From Owenia fusiformis (taxonomy: Eukaryota > Annelida > Polychaeta > Sabellida > Oweniidae), in the NCBI GenBank assembly GCA_903813345.2, contig CAIIXF020000008.1:8583278-8647277 (forward strand): a stretch of 64,000 nt of DNA, in the 5' to 3' direction. The position numbers were made by a program, and so were the translations under genes. Shown one piece after another: positions 22,415-34,700 of the stretch (the first letter of the stretch is position 1; each line of letters opens with the position of its first letter). Under the pieces are notes generated by a model. The model made no database searches. It saw only the letters and a program-made list of their open reading frames with translations, and was not told the origin of the DNA.

Positions 22415-23020
22415 GTCACAGGTGAGATGAAATGTTCATTATTTTTCATCACATAATTTTACAATAGTTTCCAAGGATAATCACTGAGATTGATGAATTC
22501 AAATTAAACACATTTACCTTTTTGTTCATGGTTGAAATGTATACTATCCGAATCTGAGGTATTTATCCAACTGGCCTATAAAATTGTTGATACGGATTGT
22601 AGAATCCCACTTTTCAATTATTTGTTAAATATGATTTCAGTGCTAAATGTGTTGAATCAGTTGCATAACTTTGTGGACATCAAGGCTGATAATTCGATAG
22701 ATTCTCTCATTTTAGTGTGTTTAACCCATATCAACAACAAACTTTAATTCTTGGATTGGTTTATGTTGAAAGATAGCAAAATGTGATTGTTATGAAATAC
22801 AACAGGAAAAGAATGCAACACTGTGTTGGTGGAATCTTTTGAGTCCTGAACATCGAAATATTTTCCTTAAAAGATTTAGTTTGAAGAGAAACATTATAGC
22901 AATAATGTACTGTACTGTACTTGATGGATGATTTATGATTGTTAATTTCCGTGTAATTGACATGTCTGTGCCAATGAATTCTTATAGCGATTGATGTTAT
23001 ATATGTTCTTTTATTCGCAG

Positions 23021-23515
23021 TGATCGGAGATCGGCTAGCGTGACGTGCAACAGCAGAGCGTAGAAACAACATTGAATACGGATCACGGGAGCGCCACCTT
23101 TCATTCCATTCTAAAGACTGGCGAACTTATATTGTTTGCGTGTTTTCGTGCAACAATTTTTAAATGAACTTTTAGTTATTGAGTCTCACAGTGTACATAA
23201 CATCAAAATACTTCATATAAACACTTTATCAGCCATCGACAAAGTTGAAGTCATGAATTTTGGATATCTAGAGTTAAATCACACTTACATCATGATTATA
23301 TCAGATTTACATATTTTGTACATTGTTTTGCTTTATTGTATATATAGACATTCATACTCTATCATGATATCAAATAAATATAGGAAATCGAGTCAATTGT
23401 TTAGACAATATTGGATGTTTACTTTTAAATAGTCTAGAAATCTGATCAAAGATCAATTGATTTGGGGTTCACTTTCTTATGTTTATGAAGAATAAAATGT
23501 CAAACACATTGGTGG
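23021..23515 (+). other. 3' untranslated exon of the lark-like gene
   Basis: The coding exon continues to CACAG|GTGAGA (22421/22422), after the stop, so an intron lies in the 3' untranslated region. The acceptor TTATTCGCAG ends at 23020. AATAAA signals follow at about 23375 and 23491, and the latter is the likely cleavage signal. A stop codon more than 50 nt before a splice junction would invite nonsense-mediated decay, but here the distance is only ~7 nt, so the message should be stable. Confidence 0.6.
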
Positions 23516-23519
23516 GATT

Positions 23520-26112
23520 GCATAGAAAAAACACTTCAATTTATATTTCATTTATTTACATATTGACTTCAAAACAATATACTTAGTACAAAGCTTGTAC
23601 ACTGCACTTTACTGACCAGAATTGATAGAACATGTGGTTCCATAAATTATATTGAAACAATATTGCTGCACTTCTGAAATACTTATGGCACGGTAATATA
23701 AGAACAGAACTAACGGGTCTAGTCATGTTTCGAGTATTTATTGTGCCCTTAACGACCCGGCATGGAGTATCATGCCATGAGCAAGACGGAACACTAGTTG
23801 CGGAGACACCGAAACACCATACATATTATGAACGGCGCCTTATGAACAGCGCATAATTACATCACCTATAAGTATTACATTTAAATGATGTATAGGTACG
23901 TATATCTATTATCGTGTGACCCGATTTGCGGCCGGATCGGTTTGTCTGTTTCGCGTCGAGTAGGCGCTTGATAAGATGATAGATTTTTAAAAGTATTCAG
24001 TGTTTGTACAGTGACAATTTTCCAATATGTAAATATTATATTTAAGATAAGCATTCCAGCAGATGTCTTGGAATTTTATTAATTCCTATTAGAAATCTGG
24101 TATTACATGATCAACTTAAGTAACTAATTCCTAGAACCATGGTATAGAATAGAGATACTGTACATGTATATTTGGTTTGATAGATGTTGTGATTTTTTTA
24201 TTTATCTGAAATGAACAGAAAGGCATATACAGTAAAATGATTTGAACACACAAAACATACTCTATAATTTCTGTTTCAACTTAATGTGGGATACGTTTGC
24301 CTTAGGGAACAACTAGAAAAAAGCATAAAACTATTAATTAGTTAAATAATTATTCAAACAAGAAGATAATGCAGTAAGATTATTTCAGATGTGTGATGTT
24401 TAATCTGAGGAGATCCCACATGTATGTGTGCTACATGAGCCATGAGGGGCGTGTCTAGTTGGGAATGCTCATTGTCAGTGACAACAACCACAGAGATTTT
24501 TCTATGGAGAACAAATATGTCCTCATGCATCATGTTATGGAATCTGAAGATCAAATTGATTCGTGTGATTCCCCATTTTTGTCTGCAATTATGATCTGAA
24601 GTATGTTAAATGGTGACTGAGAAGACAGGATCCAGAGTGAAAAAATCAGGTATTTTGACTAATTTATGATCTTTTAGGAACCTGTAATATGTGACGAGGG
24701 CATGCACAATCATATAATAAAATAAATGGCGATAAGTACCTGGTCTATGGAGATTTATTGTTTTATTTCACTAAAACGAATAGCCAATCAAAAAATTGTC
24801 ACTCGTAAATGAGTGAACAATCAAGCTTGTAGATCTAAGAAAAAAAATTTCAAAGTAGGACAATGTTAATCTCCCCTCAATTATTTTAGGTACAGAATGT
24901 ATATTATCTGAAGAAGACAACATAACTGTACTGATGTGAACTGTGACATCAAGGGGAAACAGGTAAATCTCAATCTAGCAAATAGACCAGCGAGATATTG
25001 CTTTTCATTTAATTTAAATAGAATTTTTGGAAAGCATGGACTTTTAAATTGAAATGCACTAAGCACAAAATAAAGAATGAGTACAATAACCCAAACCTCT
25101 AGGATGGTAATTTTACACAAACACAAATATTTGGGCCATATAAATTGCAATATATTGTCTTGACTTTTCACCACTAATGACAGAATGGTAAATCATCCAA
25201 TTTCCTCAAATACAAAAAATACATTTTCTCAACTAGGCTTGGTTCTCGCTAATCTGATTTAAAAATTGTATTTTTATCTACTAGCTTCTCAGTTGACCTG
25301 TGTACCAGGGGGGCATTAACAGAAATTTCTTAAAGTTAAGAATTCATAAAATCCATTGTTCTCTAACTGTGACGTCATTATATCCATGGTTACAACTATT
25401 GATTTACTAATTCGTAACTATACAAAGTTTCTGTTAATGACCCCCTGGATGGTAATGTTCTGGTTAATCATTGAATGTTATGTTATTCCAGGGGCTGAAT
25501 ACAAACCTTACAAGGGAACATTTAGTGAATAAGTGACTGAAAGTATCTGATCACTGATTGATGGACAGTGTTCTACACTCCTGATTTGACTGATTGGATA
25601 TTTAGAACTACTGTTTATACCAGTAATCAGGCATATTTTAAAGGCATGGCTGTGATAAACAATCTTTAAGAGGATTAAGACTGGATATTTCAGTCTTTTT
25701 GATCGAGCCATATTTTATTGTTCATTTATTAAACAATACATTTTCTGTTTCAATTTCTTTAATAATCTAAATGCATTTTTATATACAATTTATGTTGTAT
25801 CTTTATTGTCATTGTACCTTTATCACAATTTTGTCTTTTAAGAGAATACAATGAGCATTTATATAAAATAAAATGATGTTCTTTAATTCCATTATAACAT
25901 GTATACTAAAAGGCAAATCTAGACTTAACAGCTGTAGTTCTTATTTCTAAATAACTCTCAAATATATGTAATTCATAATGATAAGTGACAAACACAATCA
26001 ATAGACTTCATAACATTATTTTCTGAAAATATCTAAGCTTGAAAATATCTCCAACATGTAAGCAGTATGACAAGTTGAATAAACTATTTTGAATTAAACA
26101 AGTTGAATGAAC
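23520..26112. other. Intergenic, no supported gene
   Basis: AT-rich DNA downstream of the lark-like gene. Short open frames have no domains. One ~85-bp stretch around 25360-25445 (TAACTGTGACGTCATTATATCCATGGTTACAAC) recurs at about 45670-45760, so it is a dispersed repeat fragment. Confidence 0.5.
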
Positions 26113-26114
26113 TA

Positions 26115-27169
26115 CAGGGTGTCCCAGAAGTAATGATAATTATGCTCTTAAATTTTTATTTGACAAGGAAACAATATGAAATTCATACAAATTAAAGATT
26201 AAGATATAAGCTTCATTTTGCCATATTACATTTATGAATTTATACAAAAATATTACATGTATAGTTGCCATAGCAACATGTATGCGCGTTCTGCGGAGCA
26301 GTTTCCGTATATTATAAATGTTCAAACTTAGTTTAGAAAAGCAGTTATTCTGTGATAATGTTTCAAGCTTTTTAATCATTGTTATGGTAATTGTATACAG
26401 TTGCATGATGTCATAGTGGTTTAATATTATGTAATTTATCTCATTGTGACAGGATTATCACTTTAATCTGATATTATGACATCACATGATGATGTCATAT
26501 AGGGTTTCACAAAAGGAAAACTCTTAGGAACACAACCTAGGAATTTCCAGGTAGGTGTACATTACGTTGAGCAAAGATGGAAAATTAGAGCAGAGAGCAG
26601 TCATAAAATTCCTTCAGAAGACAGGGGGTAAACCCAGTGACACTATAAAGGAGTTTAAACAAGCATATGGTGAGAGAAGACTGTCCAACCCCACTGTGTA
26701 TAGGTGGCATAAACACGAGAGCGAGGCACAATTGCGCCGCTCGGTTCAGTTGGCTCTGCAGGATATGTCCAACAGTGGTTTTGATCATGTCTTCCAATCC
26801 TGGCTGGAAAGGCACAGACAAATTGTCTCCAGCAAAGGACAGTATGTGGATAAGTGAATCAACAATGTACAATACTCTTAAGGAATATCAGGAATGAAGT
26901 AGCAGCATTACAGTAGTGATGTGAACAGCAGGGAAACATATGAACATGAAATGTTTTTCAAAAATGTATGAAAAACACACAGCTGCTCCGCAGAACGCGC
27001 GCACATGTTGCTATGGCAACTATACATTGAATATATTTGTGTAAAGTAATAAATGTAATATAGTAAAATGAAGCTAACATCTTGATCTTTAATTTGTGTG
27101 AATTTCATATTGTTTCCATATCAAATAAAAATTTTAGAGCACAATTATCATTACTTCTGGGACACCCTG
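26115..27169 (+). mobile_element. Internally deleted mariner with ~170-bp inverted repeats
   Basis: The ends CAGGGTGTCCCAGAAGTAATG and inverse are flanked by TA (26113-26114, 27170-27171). Long arms include the subterminal GTTCTGCGGAGCAG motif, also present in the 3038-4091 mariner. The element encodes a ~100-codon frame joining the N-terminal HTH to the extreme C terminus of a mariner transposase (next entry). Confidence 0.88.
26573..26857 (+). CDS. Mariner HTH-only open frame (catalytic core deleted in frame)
   Basis: The frame (clear from Lys/Gly before EQRAVIKFLQ at about 26585) reads EQRAVIKFLQKTGGKPSDTI and then RLSNPTVYRWHK, the first helix-turn-helix of mariner transposases. After ~46 residues it jumps to a C-terminal tail, GFDHVFQSWLERHRQIVSSK. 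All three catalytic Asp motifs are absent, yet no stop or frameshift intervenes before TAA at about 26857. A DNA-binding peptide could still be made. Whether it is expressed is unknown. Confidence 0.55.
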   Translation, partial: KDGKLEQRAVIKFLQKTGGKPSDTIKEFKQAYGERRLSNPTVYRWHKHESEAQLRRSVQLALQDMSNSGFDHVFQSWLERHRQIVSSKGQYVDK

Positions 27170-27589
27170 TATTTGAACATTACAATTTTCTATCTTAAAT
27201 GTTTTAGAGTTATTTGCGATTAAATAATGGCTGGACTATAAGCCCTTAAAAGCAAACACTACTATTCTAGCTTTGATGCGTTCATGCTGGAAAGGTCTGG
27301 AAACAACACATTAATGGGATTAATCATCCACTGAGGATACATTGAGTCAAGTGCTAAAATCCTTTAATATTCACCCTCGAAAATGTGTTCTTGAATTCTG
27401 TATAACAAACTCTTATCAATAAATTCAATAATCGATGGAAGTTCAGAATAAGCTTTTAAAGGAGCACAACAAATGAAAGTAGTAAAATGAGAAGCTATAA
27501 GCTAAAGTTTGGACATGATATACTGGTATAGTACACCTTAAAAGATATCTCATTGTTGAAAAAACTAATCACATATCTGTGACTCGTGA

Positions 27590-27910
27590 TAATACGTCGT
27601 AGATGAATCCTAGGATAAAAGATTAAATGATCGGAAATGTGCAAAGAGTTCGGATGATTATGTTAAAGATGAACTGCATTTTGTTATGAGATGTAATAAC
27701 CGTGAGAATAAGCCCAATCTACTTTTAAACAAAAATCAAACCACAAAGTTTAAAAAAGAATTCTCCAACATTTCTGAAGAAGACTGTATTATGACATACA
27801 AATCGAATATTGATGAAACTTTACATTTCATTTACAACACAACAACACGATATAGATTACTGTATTCATACATAGCCCACTCATCTTTTATAAATGTAGG
27901 TTGGCCCTGA
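27590..27910 (+). pseudogene. Relic C terminus of a non-LTR retrotransposon ORF2
   Basis: The translation around 27629-27695 reads RKCAKSSDDYVKDELHFVMRC, the C..C..H..C finger with (E/D)DE-HF seen at the end of the two LINEs in this window (CLLCDMNCIEDEKHFLLEC; CRQCKNEIGDEFHFLFKC). About 70 further residues of a plausible tail follow. A stop codon lies just upstream and no reverse transcriptase is present. Confidence 0.5.
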
Positions 27911-28159
27911 TAATGCAGCGGTCATGCTTTAATAAATTATATTCTAGGCACGTTTAACAAGTAACGTGACCCAGGGCCTCATTGACAAAATTGCCCACTT
28001 CGTGAACTGGAACACTCTGACAACGACAACAACAGATTCCGTTGTCACAAATGGCTGATGTAACCGCCGTTTCAACTTTTCATTTGCTTCGTTCTCATTT
28101 CATGGGTCAATAGTGGCGCTAATATCATGCAAGTATTTAGCTCTTGTGTCAGTGTAATA

Positions 28160-28310
28160 TATAGAATATCACATCATTTTGAGTGATATCATTTTTATCG
28201 CCGAGTTGATATCAAATATAAACACGAGTGAGCGAAGCGAATGAGTGTTGATATTTGATGTCTACGAGGCGATAAAATGATATCACGAGAAATTATGTGA
28301 TATTGGGTTT
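28160..28310. repeat. Palindromic fold-back, ~65-bp arms
   Basis: TCACATCATTTTGAGTGATATCATTTTATCGCC-type sequence at 28168-28225 is inverted at 28250-28305 around the centre GAGTGAGCGAAGCGAATGAG. The GTGATATC word keeps recurring to 28740, suggesting a longer degenerate element. Confidence 0.75.
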
Positions 28311-28784
28311 ATCCCATGATTACAATCACCTTGTGATGTTCTGATCCAATTTCCAGGACATTGGCAGACAATATAAACTAGAAATTAGAATATCAATTGA
28401 ATATTTGAAACACTTTATTTTAACAATTAAAAGTAAGTAACATGATATATAGTTCGTCATAAATACCATTTTTTAATCGTTAGTTAGCAGCCTTCTGATC
28501 AAATTATATACACAATAGTAATTCAATACACCAATGAAACTTAAAGAGAATAAATAAACGGACCTATTTTCTCAAAAGAGAATAAAATATCTGACCTAAT
28601 TTCCAACAATATTGTGGCGCGAAATGCAAATGTGATATCACAAGGATATGCGTGAGATAAACGATATCACACGCATATGAGTTTGATAAACGATTTTTTG
28701 GAAAATATCACACGGATTTCAATAATATCAGAAATATCAATAGCTGTTATTGTACAGATAACACATTAATCGTGGGATAAATAA

Positions 28785-28945
28785 GGGTTATGTACTGGGA
28801 GGCTTTGGATATGGGGTTTATCCAGAGGGAGATATGCATATCTACCTGAGGGACCGTAGGGACCGAAGGTAGATGTGCATATCTCACGAAGGATGAACCC
28901 AATATCCAAACCGAACGTACATAACTGCTTTATCCTATACCAAGT
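28785..28945. repeat. Second palindromic fold-back
   Basis: Arms around GAGATATGCATATCTACCT / AGGTAGATGTGCATATCTC flank a short centre at 28852-28864. An outer weaker pair, TTATCCTATACCAAGTA (28932) and TACTTGGCATAGGATAA (29185), may mark a larger ~420-bp nested palindrome that contains AGCGGGA(A)GAT tandem words at 29047-29100. Confidence 0.7.
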
Positions 28946-29805
28946 AAAGTTTTCAGTGGCATATGGCCCTTTCAATAGTACAAGGTGTAAAAATAAACAA
29001 ATCACTCATATGCAAAGTCATTTTATTGCATTTCCACTACTTACCGGAAGCGGGAAGATTTGCACAGAAGCGGGAAGATATGCACCGAAGCGGGAGATAT
29101 GGCGGGAGATATGGAGGTTCTGGATATGGAAACCTCAAAATCAGGATACGGGATATATCTGACCAACTTATCTCCCTAAAACTCTACTTGGCATAGGATA
29201 AATGTGCTTATTTCGTTCTAATATGGTTGTGAATCGGGAAAATATGCCTTCTTCCATATCATCAAAGACAACTGAATTCAAAATACTAACGAGGGTAACG
29301 GCAAATCGTTTATACGTTTCCGATGTCAGGTGCTTTATTTCAATCGGTAAAATTGGGGGAGATGTCGTGGAAAAAGAAGAGAATACCCTCTTGGTTAGAC
29401 CTCCTCCCCTCATTTAACGAAAGGACTTGTCTCGATTTGGAGAACATTCATCTTCACTTTTTGGTTTATTTTGAAAATTTATTTAGAAAAGATTGATAAT
29501 GAAAAAAAAAAAATTTCAAAAAGCTTTCTACATGACATCACAATAATGTTTAACTTGAACATCTCGGTGGTACACTAGTAAGCCTAGGCCTATGACATTT
29601 TGTTAGGCCTATTGAAATGGCGTGTTCTTTGTTCGATTTCTGTTTTTTAATTTTCATAGATGTGTTTTGGATCACTGTAAATAGTGGATTAACTGATGAT
29701 TAAGTAATTTCAACTTTTACTTGAAAATGGCGGGAAATCTGAATATTTGATAATAAAAAGCTGACGACTTTTTACCCAAAATAATATATTTCCCATAGCC
29801 GTAGC

Positions 29806-31306
29806 CAGCGGGGGTTCGGTGGGTTCGAACGAACCCCCGGTCAGGATTTCCCCAAATATCATTTTGCGGAAAAATGCATATAACCAGAATCATTAAATTA
29901 CTGTGCTATTTGAAAACTACATATATGAGCAGTAAATGAATTGATATTTGTTATGGTGAACACGAGAGCATTATTTTCTTAAAAACATGTCATAGTGAAG
30001 TTACACTTCCCTTAAAACGTTTAGCATGCTTCATCTCGGACAAAATAACCCATCTTGGGCAATGGCTAAATCAGTCCGTTGTAGGAATTTTGTTTTAAGC
30101 CAGTTCTGGTCCAATACAAAGTTATTGAAAGTTATTGAAAACAATGCAGACGTCCCATACTCCGAATGATTTTTACAACATTGTCGAATAAATATCTGGA
30201 ATAGTCGTAATATTGATGAAACACATGTTCTTTCAAATGTGTACATCTCTGTTTTGTTTTATTTCGATTAAAATTTAAAATATTTCTTGGGGCATATTTT
30301 TAACTTTTTAAAACAAAGCATAACGAGACCCACTTATTTGAATAATATATATTTTCATCAGTAATACGACTATCCCGGAGAGTTTATAAAGCCTTCGTGT
30401 AAACGTTGTGAAAAGTTATCATAGAAGAACGATCTTTAGGAGTATTAGGGTGTTTGCGTCAATTTCAATAACCTTGCATTCAGTGGCATTTGATCCGAAC
30501 TGGCTTCGAACAAATTTCCTGAAAAATAATGATAAGCCATTGCATGAGGTGAATTATTTTGTCCTAGATGAAGTAGCTTAAGGTGTGCGAAACAGTTGAT
30601 ATTCCTTGGAAACAAATCATGCTCCAGGGTCTTCCAGAAATCAGTCGAAATAATGGTGGATTCGGGGCAAATCAGATTTCAGGATATGTATTCAGTAAAA
30701 GATTCACCGAAGCATATTTTGATGCAGAAAATTAATTATAAGTTGTCTGACTTTTTTTGCACGTTGCCTGTTTATTTTACTTTGTGAACATTAAAGTTGC
30801 AAAGCTACAAGGTCATTTTTGAAAATCATTTTTACGTCCATGACTTTTCTCATGTCATTCCTTGTCATGTCTATTTTCTAAAAATCACAAGAGTGCATAC
30901 TTTATTCCAGGAGAACTAAAGATTTTTACAAAAATGTAAAAATGTTGTGAATCTTTTGGGAGATATTGTATTTGATATTGTAAGGAATAGATTGGTAGGT
31001 CAATTATACATGTTGCTTGTAATTTTATCACCCCCTATAGATCAGATTCTGCCTTTAATGAAGGTATTGAAATAAATTATATTTCCCCTCCCAAAATAGT
31101 TATTTCTTTACAAATTATGCAAATAAGAATTCAAACTTAAAGATGCTTTAATACATAATCCAATGGGGTCGTTAGGATTGCCAAACTTTTGGAGGGAGTG
31201 TTATTGTACAAATTGCATTATTTGAGAAACCCTAATGAAGGGGGGGGGGATTTGTGAATAACATAAAAATAGAACCCCCGGTCACCAAATCCTGGCTACG
31301 CCACGT
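29806..31306. repeat. Dispersed ~1.5-kb element, copy 2
   Basis: The left end CGTAGCCAGCGGGGGTTCG and right end GAACCCCCGGTCACCAAATCCTGGCTACG form inverted termini. Internal blocks match copy 1 at 10960-12500. There is no coding capacity. Boundaries are accurate to about 10 bp. Confidence 0.6.
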
Positions 31307-31492
31307 AATACTAAAATAATATCTACTATAACTTTTAAAGCACGGGATAAGTATAAATGATCATAAAAACATATCCAAACTTTACACAGGACTGAAAACA
31401 TTAGTCTGTGACCCCCAAAATACACAAACCACCCTAACAAACTGGTGAAGTAGGGGTAACATTCGTTGGACTTGAAAATTGGCAAATAGGGA

Positions 31493-31586
31493 CACAGATG
31501 GCAGAATTTTTCTAAGAAAATACATCCTAAAGAAATACATGTATTTATTTAGGATGTATTTCCTAAGAAAAATTCTGCTATCTGTG
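31493..31586. repeat. Near-perfect hairpin just upstream of MCMDC2
   Basis: CACAGATGGCAGAATTTTTC at 31493 is inverted as GAAAAATTCTGCTATCTGTG ending at 31586. The stem is ~40 bp with few mismatches and a ~15-bp loop. It is related to the hairpin at 12510-12579. Confidence 0.85.
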
Positions 31587-31599
31587 AATAGGGAATGTG

Positions 31600-31735
31600 T
31601 CGGCTTTGTTATTTTTTGGACTGTGTTTTTCCGGAAGTGAACTTTTGGGGCGAACTTTTGAAATTTTCCATTTTGACAATTTATTTGATGTTTTATGAAT
31701 TCTTTTGATAATTCTCGTCAGTCGTGCGTTGAAGG
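31600..31735 (+). promoter_or_regulatory. MCMDC2 proximal promoter with ETS-type site
   Basis: CCGGAAGTG at 31631-31639 is a strong ETS-family consensus ~97 bp upstream of the MCMDC2 start codon, in a stretch without other open frames. No TATA box is seen. The transcription start is unknown, so the assignment rests on position and motif only. Confidence 0.45.
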
Positions 31736-34700
31736 ATGGAGGGGCAAATGTTTCAGCTACAAGTATCTTCTCTTGGATATTTAGACTCATCAGGAGGTCT
31801 TCAAGATATCATAGAACAATGTCAATCCATGAATGAATCAAAGCAGGTGAATCCATCAATCTTACTCACTTCGAGAGCCATGTTAGATTTTGAAACTTAT
31901 GGCTCTCAAACGGAGAAGTGAACAGCTGATCAATAGTGACCTTTGAAACTGAATTAAGTCGATCCGCGGCTTACTTTTGGTCTCTAACTGTGTCTTACAT
32001 CAGTATCATCAATCCGTGTAAGTATTGGAGCGCTGGAGTACTTCTTTTTCGATCAAGACTTGTAAATTGTTCATCGAGTTAAAGTTTTACAGACCTATTT
32101 CCAATATGGCGGTTTGCTAGGTGCGAGATACGCAACGAACGAAATGAATTTTGAGAATTAGTTAGGTTCGGACAACCTCCGGAGATTTACGAAAATGTCC
32201 GAGCAGAAAACGCCATATTGGAATTTGGCAGTAAAACGATTTCCTCGACTAACAATTACAAGTCTTGATCGAAAAAGAAGTACTCCAGCGCTCCAATACT
32301 TACACGGATTGATGATACTGATGTAAGACACAGTTAGAGACCAAAAGTAAGCCGCGGATCGACTTAATTCGGTTTCAAAGGTCACGATCATTGAGCTGTC
32401 CAAATGCTCCGTGGGAAAGCTATTATATCAAAATCCAAATAGCTTTCGCAGGAAGTAACATCAATCCAAATCATGGGATTCGAATCAAAGGAATACTGAA
32501 ATTTAGCCATCATAATTCGGATAAGGATATTTGATCATTGATGGAGAAGTGGCTCAGTTTTTATCTCTTATCCTGAAATACACCAAAATCAAAGATTCAT
32601 GTGTTTCCCCTTCATTGTAATTTTTTGCTTATCGTTTTGATTCAGAGATTTAATTTAGACAGGTTCTACACATACGATCAAATGCAGGATTTCGTCTGCT
32701 ACAACCATGGCAATGTTAATGAATTCTGCAGGAATCTGGCGCAACCGTGGCACGTTATAATTTACTGTCAGAACCGTAGCTATGTACTACACAATGATAC
32801 ATTATGTAACATGGTTACAGTTGTTACCGACAGCGTAACACTCTTAAAGCTGGACTACGCTCCGAAACGCAATCTTGGGTTGTTTCGGGGGGTGAACTTT
32901 ATCATTTTGAGCTTAATGAAAGATTATAGAATGATGAACAAATGGGGCAAATCTTGTGTAGAAATACTTACGATAAATGTGTCATTTCAAAGATTTTTCA
33001 TTGAATTTGCTTCGATCGGAGCCGGCGATATGATTTTGGAAAGGTTTCTAAATGAAGAACGTGATGTCACTTCCGAATCATAGCATTCAAAATAAATAGC
33101 GTTTAATTACTTCCACTAACCATAATAATACGGTGGTGTAGCGGTAGAATCCTAGCTGAGCACGCGGAGGTCCCGGGTTCGAAACCCTAACTAAATGATT
33201 GTTCTTTGATATTACGCAGAAAAAAACAATTTTTATTTACATAAACTTTATATTAGAGCTTGAAAATGTAAAAACAATATATGTCAACATATTGCGTTTT
33301 TGGAGCGATGTGCAGGTTTAAGCATTGCCACAATTGTAACAGCCAGTGTTACATTGAAAAAGATTGCCGATATTGTAACAGATAGATATTCTTTTACATT
33401 ATCAAGCAAACATTGTTACACTATTGGAAACTGTCAAGAATGTTACAGATAGTGTAACCTATGTTTTATGTTTATTTATTTCGACATTGTCGTGGTAATT
33501 AATTCCTGACAGCGTTACACTATTTAGCCTTGTAACAATTGTACAAGCAATTGTTACATACTTTAACATTGTCACTTTTATGGTTATTACTGAAAGTTAT
33601 AAATTTTTTAACCTTGTCACTGTTGTACCAAGCATTGTTACATTATTGATTATTTTATCTGTTGTTACATAACATGTTTCAAATTTTAACATTGTCACGG
33701 TTGTACCAGACATTGTTACATTATTTAATATTGTATATGTTGTTACAGAAGGTGTTACAATTTGTAACATTGTAACGGTTGTACCAGACATTTTTCATTA
33801 ACATTGTCACGGTTGTACCAGACATAGTTATATTACTGAAAATTGTATCTGTTGTTACAGAGCATGTTACAATTTTTGAGATTGTCACGGTTGTACAAGA
33901 CATTGTAGTATTATTTAACATTGTCACGGTTGTACCCGACATTGTTACATTATTTAAAATATTTTATCTATTGTTACATAACGTATAACAATTGTTTACA
34001 TTGTCACGGTTGTACCAGACAATTGTTACGTTATTGAAAATATTTTGTTTTTTGTAGAGAACATGTTTCAATTTTTAACATTGTCCCGGTTGTACCAGAC
34101 ATTGTTAGAAATTGTAACAGGTTCTTTAACAAGACATACAATGATAAATAATGTAACATTGTCTGGTACAACTGTGAGAATGTTACAAATTGTAACAAAT
34201 TCTGTAACAATACATACAATGCTAAATAATGTAACAATGTCTGGTACAACTGGGACGTTGTTAGAAATTGTAACAAGTCTTATAACAACACAATCATACA
34301 ATGTTAAATATTGTAACAATATCTGGTACAACGGGAACAATGTGAAAAACTGAAACAGGTTTTGTAACAACAGATACAATGTTAAATAATGTGACAATGG
34401 CTTGTACAACAGTGACAATGTTAAATAATGTAATGGCAGAAAATTATAACGTGCCACAGTTGCACCAGATTCCTGCAGAATTTGTTAACATTGCCACGGT
34501 TGTACCAGACTGAATCCTGCATTTGATTGTTTCTCTTTCTACCATACCTGTGTATGTGATGTGAACGTTCGCAATTTTGATGCAACCAGCTTTTTAAAAA
34601 ATATTTGCAAAAAATTTACGGTTTTAGTGATTTATCACGTATTTGGTGAGAGATATATATTTTAATATATGCAGTGAATTTTATGAAGTGTCAGAGCACT

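Noticed and set aside
33128-33196. Functional tRNA-Gly gene
   Set aside because: The B box is perfect, but the acceptor stem does not pair and the anticodon loop is changed. It is kept only as a relic.
33597-34457. Many short open frames rich in Thr, Val and Leu
   Set aside because: All are translations of the TTGTACCAGACATTGTTACA satellite in various frames.
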